NCBI GenBank assembly: GCA_963716085.1
Contig: OY970288.1
Span: 1,736,001-1,800,000 of the forward strand
Length of the DNA: 64,000 bases
Origin: Persicitalea sp963716085
Lineage (GTDB): Bacteria > Bacteroidota > Bacteroidia > Cytophagales > Spirosomataceae
Direction: 5' to 3'
Shown here: positions 1 through 5,285 of the stretch, one piece after another
Numbering within the stretch: position 1 is the first letter of the stretch
Layout of the letters: the number at the start of each line of letters is the position of its first letter
Position numbers and translations under genes: made by a program
The notes under the pieces: model-generated
What the model saw: only the letters and a program-made list of their open reading frames with translations
What the model was told of the DNA's origin: nothing
Database searches by the model: none

Positions 1-392
1 GTTTCGGGGAATGCACGCTCCATGCTGGGTTTGGTGGCCAGGAAGCTATCGTAGCGGGGGATTCCCGCCAGGGCCGCCACCCGATCCGCCTCGCCCAGCC
101 GCTCCCAAAGTTTCTCGACTTTGCCCTTATTGCCCACCTTGTGGGCGTAGGCATCCCAGAAGGCTTTGAAGGAGAGGTCAGCAGGTACGTCAGCCAGACG
201 GAACATGCCCGGAAACACCTCTTCCATTTTGCCCAGCGCGATGATGTTCAGCGGAGGGAGCTTCCACAGCAGCCGCCAGAACGTGGGCGGGCATTCCTTC
301 ACTACCTGCCAGCTCACCAGGAAGCCGTCCTCGCCGTAGCTCAGGATCATATCCACCTCTCCGCCCTTACTCTCTAATCGGTACTTTCGCAT
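1..392 (-). CDS. Hypothetical phage early protein, 3' end outside window
   Basis: About 130 residues are visible, starting MRKYRLESKGGEVDMIL, with a W/F-rich stretch near residues 25-45 and a basic segment (KVGNKGKVEKLWERLGEAD) near residues 85-105. I do not recognise the family. Its ATG overlaps the TAA of the preceding gene as TAATG, which suggests coupled translation. It is the last visible member of the leftward early operon, after the GemA-like gene. Only the operon position ties it to the phage. Confidence 0.7.
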   Translation of the reverse strand, partial: MRKYRLESKGGEVDMILSYGEDGFLVSWQVVKECPPTFWRLLWKLPPLNIIALGKMEEVFPGMFRLADVPADLSFKAFWDAYAHKVGNKGKVEKLWERLGEADRVAALAGIPRYDSFLATKPSMERAFPE

Positions 393-757
393 TAGAAATA
401 CGTTTTCTGAATCTCAGCCACGATCGTCGCCATCAGCACCGCCTCGTAGCTGTCATCGGCATATACATCAACGAACCCATCACCGTCGGCGCGGTCGGCC
501 TCGAAGAGGTGCAGCAGCCCGATGGCCTCGTGGCGTTTCAGGCTCATCTTTACCTTCTTGCCCGGCGGCAGGCCAAACACCACCACCGCCCGAAACTTGG
601 CGTGGAGCCGCGTATAAAACTCCTCCACACTGCTAAGGATGAGGTAGTCGCCCACCTGCTGCACCAGCGTCGAGAGCGGGTAGCGCCCAAAGGCGCTGTT
701 GACCAGCATATGCAGCGACTTCAATTCCTCCGCCCCCAAGTTCAAGGTCATTTTCAT
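392..757 (-). CDS. Hypothetical phage early protein
   Basis: A 121-residue soluble protein with no signal peptide or membrane segment; I do not recognise the family. Its C-terminal half is acidic (EADRADGDGFVDVYADD). Its start overlaps the end of the GemA-like gene by 4 bp and its stop overlaps the next ATG by one base, so it is embedded in a tightly packed operon. Role unknown. Confidence 0.75.
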   Translation of the reverse strand: MKMTLNLGAEELKSLHMLVNSAFGRYPLSTLVQQVGDYLILSSVEEFYTRLHAKFRAVVVFGLPPGKKVKMSLKRHEAIGLLHLFEADRADGDGFVDVYADDSYEAVLMATIVAEIQKTYF

Positions 758-1173
758 ACCGCCAGCTCCTTTTTCCCTTCGGAAGCACGCCAGCGCTCCA
801 AGGCCGTAATCAGGTGCCGCATCGTGTTGTCATCGAGCTGGAACATGGTTGGCTTCTTGAACTTCTTCATCACGAAGCTATTCAACGCCGTGTAGTCATC
901 GCGCAGCTTGCCGTTCTCATCGACGCCCTTGCGGATCAGCCCGATGTCGTTGGCAATCGCGCGCGCCTTGGCCATCATCTTGGCCCGGCTGCTGACCTGC
1001 AAACCACTGAGGTGATCTATGGCCCGCTGCATTTCCTGGGCAGTCAGGTCGCGGCTGCTGTACGTGCGGCCCGCGCTCACTTCGTACACCAGGGCTTTCT
1101 TCTCGTCCATATCGAGCCTGGCCTTAGCCAGCAGCCCGTAGAACCTATTGTTTTGACTCACTAATCTCTGCAT
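754..1173 (-). CDS. GemA/Gp16-like phage regulatory protein (DUF1018-type)
   Basis: A 139-residue protein whose N-terminal part (residues 9-60: RFYGLLAKARLDMDEKKAL, then LTAQEMQRAIDHL) resembles the Mu gp16/GemA family, in which a KALHVAK-DMDDDTYRAML-like segment is followed by a LT..E...VL.HL helix. The C-terminal part (QLDDNTMRHLITALERW) fits the second conserved helix of that family. In Mu this gene lies at the end of the early region and modulates host gene expression and DNA supercoiling. It overlaps the upstream small gene by 29 bp. The family call rests on motif resemblance and operon position, so it is moderate. Confidence 0.6.
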   Translation of the reverse strand: MQRLVSQNNRFYGLLAKARLDMDEKKALVYEVSAGRTYSSRDLTAQEMQRAIDHLSGLQVSSRAKMMAKARAIANDIGLIRKGVDENGKLRDDYTALNSFVMKKFKKPTMFQLDDNTMRHLITALERWRASEGKKELAV

Positions 1174-1327
1174 GAGTTTCTTGGTTTGAAATGTGTGAAA
1201 AATAATGATCTATGATGGCCCGGATCAGGTCGCGGGCATCGTCCGCCGATAGCGTCCCGTGCTGCTCGATGCTGGGCTTGCCACGCTCATCGAGGAAAGC
1301 CAGCAGGAAGGTTTCAGGCTCAGTCAC
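1145..1327 (-). CDS. Small hypothetical phage protein (60 aa)
   Basis: An acidic 60-residue protein (starts MTEPETFLLAFLDERGKPS) with no recognised domain. It overlaps the gene before it by 8 bp and the GemA-like gene after it by 29 bp, which supports it being real within the packed operon. Function unknown. Confidence 0.6.
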   Translation of the reverse strand: MTEPETFLLAFLDERGKPSIEQHGTLSADDARDLIRAIIDHYFSHISNQETHAEISESKQ

Positions 1328-1541
1328 CCTTTCCCAGGTTAAGCAGGTAATTACCTTCTATTCTCAGCCGCAATTCATCCAGCAATTCGCTGGAAGCGCA
1401 CAGGTCAAGTTCGCCGGTTACGCCCGTAAAAAACTCGTTTTCGTTGGCCAGCCCCATCACGATGAGGGTTGGGTCTTCGCCCTCTTTCAGTAGTTCATCG
1501 TAGGCTTTGCCCGCCAGTTCGAGTACTTCGTCTCTGGTCAT
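1320..1541 (-). CDS. Small hypothetical phage protein (73 aa)
   Basis: A 73-residue acidic protein (starts MTRDEVLELAGKAYDELL), probably mostly helical. No family recognised. It overlaps its upstream neighbour by 4 bp (ATGA-type junction) and its downstream neighbour by 8 bp, as expected for coupled phage early genes. Confidence 0.65.
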   Translation of the reverse strand: MTRDEVLELAGKAYDELLKEGEDPTLIVMGLANENEFFTGVTGELDLCASSELLDELRLRIEGNYLLNLGKGD

Positions 1542-1759
1542 GCTTTCTGCTGTTGAATTTTGATGTCACCCAGGGCCTTGTCCTGGATCGCCCGCATTAC
1601 CAGGATCACGTCCTTGATGCTGTACTTACCGGCCACGGCCACCGAGCACTCGATACCCGTCTCTGGATGCTTGTCGTACACGGCCAACACTACGCCGCGC
1701 GGCGTCTTCACCTGATCCCAGGCTTCCTCGCACTTTTTTAGATATTCCTTTTTAGTCAT
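1538..1759 (-). CDS. Small hypothetical phage protein (73 aa)
   Basis: Translation from the ATG at 1759 gives 73 residues (MTKKEYLKKCEEAWDQVK...). The frame stays open upstream through the tRNA-like element to a GTG near 1879, but the ATG is preferred because it directly follows the ACAATCTA element seen before several other starts in this operon. No family recognised. Confidence 0.7.
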   Translation of the reverse strand: MTKKEYLKKCEEAWDQVKTPRGVVLAVYDKHPETGIECSVAVAGKYSIKDVILVMRAIQDKALGDIKIQQQKA

Positions 1760-1773
1760 TAGATTGTTATTTA
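1757..1773 (-). promoter_or_regulatory. Repeated start-codon element, copy 1
   Basis: On the minus strand the ATG at 1759 is directly preceded by TAAATAACAATCTA. The same ACAATCTA-ATG junction recurs at 2742, 3013, 3272, 4369 and 5005. No Shine-Dalgarno is visible, so this may be a translation-initiation element of this phage. Confidence 0.6.
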
Positions 1774-1791
1774 GTTGAAAAATTGATTTAG

Positions 1792-1874
1792 TGGAGGAGC
1801 CTGGAATCGAACCAGGATCTGACTTTGGTTGGTGTGTATAGCGTGCGTCCGCATTGCCATTATGCTTCTCCCCC
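1792..1874 (-). tRNA. tRNA-like element 1, expanded anticodon loop, alanine-type acceptor
   Basis: Read on the minus strand, 83 nt fold into a 7-bp acceptor (GGGGGAG with CTCCTCC), a 4-bp D stem (GCAT/ATGC) with a GG-containing loop, and a canonical T arm (CCTGG-TTCGATT-CCAGG). The acceptor has G3:U70 and discriminator A73, the known identity of alanine tRNAs and tmRNA. Between D and T arms a GAC/GTC stem closes a 23-nt loop instead of a normal 5-bp stem with 7-nt loop, so no ordinary anticodon can be assigned. CCA is not encoded. A small GGCAC/GTGCC hairpin (1875-1887) sits just 5' of it. Non-canonical; it may be a tRNA-derived RNA rather than a translating tRNA. Confidence 0.6.
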
Positions 1875-1890
1875 GGCACTTTGTGCCGCC

Positions 1891-2346
1891 TTACAGCCCC
1901 TTGATCTGCCAGGTTACGCCCTGGCTCACCGCCACGCCCTCGCGCGTGAGCGCGTCGGCCACGTCGGGATTGCCCCCCATCACCTCGGCCAGCAGCTTGG
2001 CGTTCAGGTCCACGGTCCGGTACTGCTCTGGGAAAGTTCCCGCCAGCTTTTCCCGATCGGCGGGCGTGAGGCTCTTCTCAGATTTCAACCACACCAGCGA
2101 ATGCCGCCCGGCCACCTGCTTCACCCGGCCCGTGCTGACGGCGATCTCGCCATCCTCATCGAAGTCCATTTCCTTGTAGGCAATCTCCTTCTGGATGCCG
2201 TCTTTCAGGCGTTCGAGGTCTTTTTCCAGCAGCTTCTTCTTCTCGTTTTTTTGCAGGAACAACTCCACCATCTGATCCAGCGTCGCCGCCGTTTTGGCAT
2301 CCACCTTGGGAGCCGTTTTCCTTGTTGTTTTTCTCGCTTTCGCCAT
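1891..2346 (-). CDS. Possible Gam-like host-nuclease inhibitor
   Basis: A 151-residue protein with a basic Lys/Arg/Thr N-terminus (residues 1-16), a charged predicted coiled coil (residues 20-55) and a compact C-terminal domain. Length, basic-then-coiled-coil layout and its place in the early operon resemble Mu Gam, a DNA-end-binding Ku-like protein that shields phage DNA from host exonucleases. Sequence resemblance is weak, so another coiled-coil early protein is possible. The tRNA-like element 1 begins 17 bp after its stop. Confidence 0.4.
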   Translation of the reverse strand: MAKARKTTRKTAPKVDAKTAATLDQMVELFLQKNEKKKLLEKDLERLKDGIQKEIAYKEMDFDEDGEIAVSTGRVKQVAGRHSLVWLKSEKSLTPADREKLAGTFPEQYRTVDLNAKLLAEVMGGNPDVADALTREGVAVSQGVTWQIKGL

Positions 2347-2378
2347 GTTAAACAGTATTTAAATTGTGATAAAATTGA

Positions 2379-2744
2379 TTACTTACTTGTTGCGCTGAGC
2401 ACAACCGAAGCGTCTGTAATGTTATTCTCCAACATCCACCGATTCAGCCGCGCCACGATCCCCGTCACCATTGCGTGGTAAGCCCCCGCCTCGTGCCAGG
2501 CTTCCAGTCGCCTGTTCACAGGGTCGTATTCAAGCCCGCCCGCCTCGGCCATGATTAGAGCTATGTCAGGGATCAATTCCCCCGGCACCGTGCCGAAATA
2601 CTCGTCCCTGAACCACACCTGCCACGTGGGCCGCTCCGAGTGGCCCAGCACTACCCTGTCCGCCGGAGGCTGCCGATCAGGCGTGAGCCTGTTCTCCGCC
2701 TCGTACACTTCCAGCGCTTCAAAATCAAAAATTCCTAGTTCCAT
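2379..2744 (-). CDS. Hypothetical phage early protein
   Basis: A 121-residue acidic protein starting MELGIFDFEALEVYEAENR; no family recognised and no membrane segment. Its ATG directly follows a copy of the ACAATCTA start element. Only operon context ties it to the phage. Confidence 0.7.
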   Translation of the reverse strand: MELGIFDFEALEVYEAENRLTPDRQPPADRVVLGHSERPTWQVWFRDEYFGTVPGELIPDIALIMAEAGGLEYDPVNRRLEAWHEAGAYHAMVTGIVARLNRWMLENNITDASVVLSATSK

Positions 2745-2759
2745 TAGATTGTCGTTTAA
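2742..2759 (-). promoter_or_regulatory. Repeated start-codon element, copy 2
   Basis: Minus-strand TTAAACGACAATCTA immediately precedes the ATG at 2744. It differs from copy 1 only in the bases before ACAATCTA. Confidence 0.6.
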
Positions 2760-2772
2760 AGGTGTTTAAAGC

Positions 2773-3015
2773 TTAATTATTCATCCCAGGCCGCACGAAC
2801 TGCACATCGTGCGCCGCCGTTTCCAGACACTCCCGCATATCGTCCATCCGCATCGAGGTCGATATGTCCAGGTTCTCGATGCAATCGTCGCCGTAGGTAG
2901 GCAGCAGCAGCACGAAGTCTGCCCCTGCTTCCAAGGCCGCAATGGCGTCCAGCCTCAGCAACGCCGTCGGCCTTTTGCTTTCCAGCACCAGGTTGGCTTT
3001 TGTTTTGTCAGACAT
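2773..3015 (-). CDS. Small hypothetical phage protein (80 aa)
   Basis: An 80-residue protein (MSDKTKANLVLESKRPTALL...) with no recognised family. The start is fixed by the ACAATCTA-ATG junction. Spacing to the next gene is 28 bp. Confidence 0.65.
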   Translation of the reverse strand: MSDKTKANLVLESKRPTALLRLDAIAALEAGADFVLLLPTYGDDCIENLDISTSMRMDDMRECLETAAHDVQFVRPGMNN

Positions 3016-3030
3016 TAGATTGTCGTTTAA
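3013..3030 (-). promoter_or_regulatory. Repeated start-codon element, copy 3
   Basis: Minus-strand TTAAACGACAATCTA directly before the ATG at 3015, identical to copy 2 over 15 bases. Confidence 0.6.
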
Positions 3031-3034
3031 GTGG

Positions 3035-3274
3035 TCAGTTACTATTCCCCGGCGTTACAGCCTTTGCTCGCGCCAGCACCATTTCTAGCACCATCACGGT
3101 GTGTGCTTGCCCAACGGTAGTCGTCAGGTTCACCAGCGGCTCACCGTTGGGCAACTCCTCGAGGTGAATCATCACGTAAGGATGCTCCGCCTCCAGCACG
3201 TCCCGGACGCGCTGGTGTTGCGCCTTCGCATCGGGCACCTTTTCCAGGTAAGTTCTCTTTGCTACTTGTTCCAT
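3035..3274 (-). CDS. Small hypothetical phage protein (79 aa)
   Basis: A 79-residue protein (MEQVAKRTYLEKVPDAKAQH...) without a recognised family. Like the gene at 1538, it is preceded by a tRNA-like element followed by a conserved 40-bp leader that ends in the ACAATCTA start element. Confidence 0.65.
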   Translation of the reverse strand: MEQVAKRTYLEKVPDAKAQHQRVRDVLEAEHPYVMIHLEELPNGEPLVNLTTTVGQAHTVMVLEMVLARAKAVTPGNSN

Positions 3275-3288
3275 TAGATTGTCATTTA
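3272..3288 (-). promoter_or_regulatory. Repeated start-codon element, copy 4
   Basis: Minus-strand TAAATGACAATCTA directly before the ATG at 3274. The leader between this element and tRNA-like element 2 is nearly identical to that after tRNA-like element 1, with two substitutions in about 40 bp. Confidence 0.6.
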
Positions 3289-3306
3289 GTTGAAAAATAG
3301 ATTTAG

Positions 3307-3383
3307 TGGAGGAGCCTGGACTCGAACCAGGGTCTAACTTCTGTTTAAAGCGCGCGTTCGCGATACCACTTCGCCACTCCCCC
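3307..3383 (-). tRNA. tRNA-like element 2, expanded anticodon loop, alanine-type acceptor
   Basis: Minus strand, 77 nt: acceptor GGGGGAG/CTCCTCC with G3:U70 and A73, D stem GCGA/TCGC with loop AGTGGTA, T arm CCTGG-TTCGAGT-CCAGG. The anticodon arm is replaced by a 3-bp stem AAC/GTT closing a 17-nt loop. Compared with element 1, the D stem changes at two base pairs and the anticodon stem at one, each time with the partner base also changed, which supports RNA structure. The loops share a core GCRCGCTWTAMACA. CCA is not encoded. It lies between the MuB-like gene and the gene at 3035 on the operon strand. Confidence 0.6.
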
Positions 3384-3386
3384 CAT

Positions 3387-3411
3387 TCACTGTCAACTGT
3401 CCACTGTCAAC
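3387..3411. repeat. Short-unit tandem repeat at the end of the MuB-like gene
   Basis: Units of the type CACTGTCAAC repeat across the stop codon of the MuB-like gene, so its last residues (LTVDS) are repeat-encoded. The reverse complement of this unit occurs at 38177-38206 and a relative at 51189-51231 in host DNA. Confidence 0.55.
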
Positions 3412-4319
3412 CGCAGCGCCTCCCGCTTCACGCCCCGCTTCACGCGCCGAAGGTCCTCCACAATCGCCACGTAGCCCCGCCCATTGAGCCGCTGCACGGG
3501 GTTGGCGTCGTTCCAGATTCGCTCCTGGGCGTCGGCGTCGCCGATGCCGTTGGCGGCACAAATCCGCCCCACCTCCGCCCGCGAGGCTCCGCCCAGGTGG
3601 ATGAAGTTGCGGCCCAGGCGGCTGTCGATTTCGTCGTAGCCCTTTTTGGCCTTCTGCACGCCCGTCTTGATGTCCTTTTCCAGGAAGTCCGTCCCGCATA
3701 CCACCAGTCCGATCTCATCTTCCAGGCGGTTGTACAGCGTGATGAGGAACAGCAGCGCCGCCGGGCGCAGCTTGTCGGCCTCGTCCAGCACCAGCAGCGT
3801 GCGGGCCTCCTTGGCCCTGCGCTTGAAAAACTGCACGACGACCTCCGTCAGGTCGATGCTCGTCATGTAGGGCGTCGAAGCCGCGCCCAGCTCCCGGCCC
3901 AGCCGGAGCAGGAAGGTTTTAAGTCCCCAGCCCTCGCATTGCAGGCTGTACACCGCGTGGCCGGGCGTAGCCTCCTTGTAGGCCGCAATCGCCGACGACT
4001 TGCCGCTACCGGCCACCGCCGATACTGCCATGAACATCGCCTCGGCCTGGGCGTCGCCCAGTACCTGCTGCATCGTGGTCAGGTTGCGCGTGGCCACCAG
4101 GTTCCAGTGCTGGCTCACCAGGCTAATGCCCAGGGCGGCGGCCATTTTGGCCCATAGGTCGGGGCTGACCTTGTCCCAGTTGTCGGCGTTGCGCACGTTA
4201 GCGCTGATCGTGGCCCCGCTCACGTCGAGCTTCCGCGCCACGCGGTTCATGCTGCCCAGCTTCTTGGACTCGACCTCGATGGCCGCCACGATCTCCGTTT
4301 TTTTAGTCTCGCTTATCAT
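3393..4319 (-). CDS. MuB-type AAA ATPase, transposition target selector
   Basis: A 308-residue protein close to Mu B in length (312). Residues 1-65 form a lambda-repressor-like helix-turn-helix (NRVARKLDVSGATISANVR), as in the N-terminal domain of Mu B. An ATPase core follows: Walker A AVAGSGKS at about 101-108, Walker B LLVLDE at 175-180. In Mu, B binds DNA and ATP, marks the target, and stimulates the transposase. It lies downstream of the transposase with three small genes between. Upstream is a leader containing a start-stop ATG-TAA behind the operon's conserved start element (4366-4381). The C-terminal LTVDS is repeat-derived. Confidence 0.88.
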   Translation of the reverse strand: MISETKKTEIVAAIEVESKKLGSMNRVARKLDVSGATISANVRNADNWDKVSPDLWAKMAAALGISLVSQHWNLVATRNLTTMQQVLGDAQAEAMFMAVSAVAGSGKSSAIAAYKEATPGHAVYSLQCEGWGLKTFLLRLGRELGAASTPYMTSIDLTEVVVQFFKRRAKEARTLLVLDEADKLRPAALLFLITLYNRLEDEIGLVVCGTDFLEKDIKTGVQKAKKGYDEIDSRLGRNFIHLGGASRAEVGRICAANGIGDADAQERIWNDANPVQRLNGRGYVAIVEDLRRVKRGVKREALRLTVDS

Positions 4320-4365
4320 TTGTAGTTTTGCGTTTAGTGGGTTATTGATTTAGTCGTCAGTGGCC

Positions 4366-4381
4366 TTACATTAGATTGTTG
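4366..4381 (-). promoter_or_regulatory. Start-codon element copy 5 driving a start-stop ATG-TAA
   Basis: Minus strand: GGCAACAATCTA is followed by ATG (4371-4369) and at once by TAA (4368-4366). The MuB-like ATG is 47 bp further on. Either a gene was lost here, or this is a minimal upstream reading frame controlling the ATPase gene. Confidence 0.5.
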
Positions 4382-4386
4382 CCGAC

Positions 4387-4416
4387 ACGGCCCGCTCCCT
4401 AGGCGGGCCGTGTTTT
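4387..4416. terminator. GC-rich hairpin between early genes
   Basis: ACACGGCCCGC and GCGGGCCGTGT pair around a short loop. It overlaps the end of the gene at 4399 and lies before the MuB-like gene leader. On the plus strand it is followed by TTTTGTT; on the transcribed minus strand there is no U-run, so in the operon it is more likely an attenuating or RNA-processing hairpin than a full stop. Confidence 0.5.
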
Positions 4417-4680
4417 GTTGCCGAAGTTCGTCTTGGCGATCCTGACAGTGGATCGGGCAGCATTGGCCCGCCACTCGATTTCCTGCCCGATCACGTCCCG
4501 GATCGTCTGGTACGTCCGGTAGTCGTTCATCAGCTCGCGGCTGAGGTCGTTGCACCGCACCACGGTTTCCATTTCGCCGAGCTTCTCGATCACGGCGTCC
4601 TGCATCTTTACCAGTTCCGGGGCGTCCAGCTCCGAGAGCGTGCCGGTCGCGTAGCACTGCATGGCTTTTAGGATAGTCAT
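4399..4680 (-). CDS. Hypothetical phage early protein (93 aa)
   Basis: A 93-residue, probably helical protein (MTILKAMQCYATGTLSELD...). No family recognised. It lies between the transposase and MuB-like genes, an interval that holds small accessory genes in many Mu-like phages of other phyla. Its C-terminus runs into the GC-rich hairpin. Confidence 0.65.
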   Translation of the reverse strand: MTILKAMQCYATGTLSELDAPELVKMQDAVIEKLGEMETVVRCNDLSRELMNDYRTYQTIRDVIGQEIEWRANAARSTVRIAKTNFGNKTRPA

Positions 4681-4692
4681 AAGGGTAGTTGG

Positions 4693-5007
4693 TTAAGCGT
4701 GAGTAGTAGCAAAAGTGGCGTCCAAGTCGTTGAGGGTTTTGAGGGCGTCCAGGTCGCTTCGAGCTTTGGCCTGCGCTTCGAGGATCATGCTTTCCGCCAG
4801 TTGCCGAAAGGCGATCCGCGCCTTGATGTCCAGGTCCAGCCCATCGGCCAGGACGAAAGTCTCGAAGTCGCCGCGTTGGTCGGTCATCACTCGCCCCACC
4901 AGCATCTGCCGGTCGGTAGGCTCCTCGCCCTGGGCCAGCAGCTTGTAGTTCAGAGTGCCGTAGTCCAGCACAAGTTTTAAGGTTTCACTTTTCATATAGT
5001 TGTCCAT
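4693..5007 (-). CDS. Hypothetical phage early protein (104 aa)
   Basis: A 104-residue protein with a predicted helical C-terminal half (RQLAESMILEAQAKARSDL). No family recognised. The start at 5007 directly follows a start-element copy; a second in-frame ATG at codon 5 is a less likely alternative. Confidence 0.65.
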   Translation of the reverse strand: MDNYMKSETLKLVLDYGTLNYKLLAQGEEPTDRQMLVGRVMTDQRGDFETFVLADGLDLDIKARIAFRQLAESMILEAQAKARSDLDALKTLNDLDATFATTHA

Positions 5008-5022
5008 TAGATTGTTATTTAA
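5005..5022 (-). promoter_or_regulatory. Repeated start-codon element, copy 6
   Basis: Minus-strand TTAAATAACAATCTA directly before the ATG at 5007. Confidence 0.6.
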
Positions 5023-5260
5023 GTGATCGTAATCTCTTATTCTCTTCTTCTTTGCGCCGCACGATGTTAGTAGCCATCACATTGAAAGCGTCCCGCATTT
5101 CTCTTGTCATTTTCAGCCCCGGAGCGGGTTTGAACGTCACTTTCTCCCTGTCCGCTTCCATTATTCCCATGTGTATCTCGTTCTCATGCGGTATCTCGGG
5201 TATGAGAGCCAGGTCGTAGGTACCTTCTTCGTAATTTAGCAATAGCTGAAAAAATCTCAT
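5015..5260 (-). CDS. Small hypothetical phage protein (81 aa)
   Basis: The ATG at 5260 (MRFFQLLLNYEEGTYDLAL) gives 81 residues; a longer reading upstream only overlaps the transposase 3' end in another frame. Contains no recognised domain. It follows the transposase stop by 25 bp. Confidence 0.6.
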   Translation of the reverse strand: MRFFQLLLNYEEGTYDLALIPEIPHENEIHMGIMEADREKVTFKPAPGLKMTREMRDAFNVMATNIVRRKEEENKRLRSLK

Positions 5261-5285
5261 ATGTATATGGTTTATAGGCGAATAC

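Noticed and set aside
1792..3383. Ordinary tRNA genes
   Set aside because: No 5-bp anticodon stem with 7-nt loop can be formed in either element, so no anticodon can be assigned; they are listed as tRNA-like.
3306..4157. A 283-codon plus-strand frame over the MuB-like gene
   Set aside because: Walker motifs on the other strand decide the coding direction; this frame is Arg/His/Gln-rich noise.
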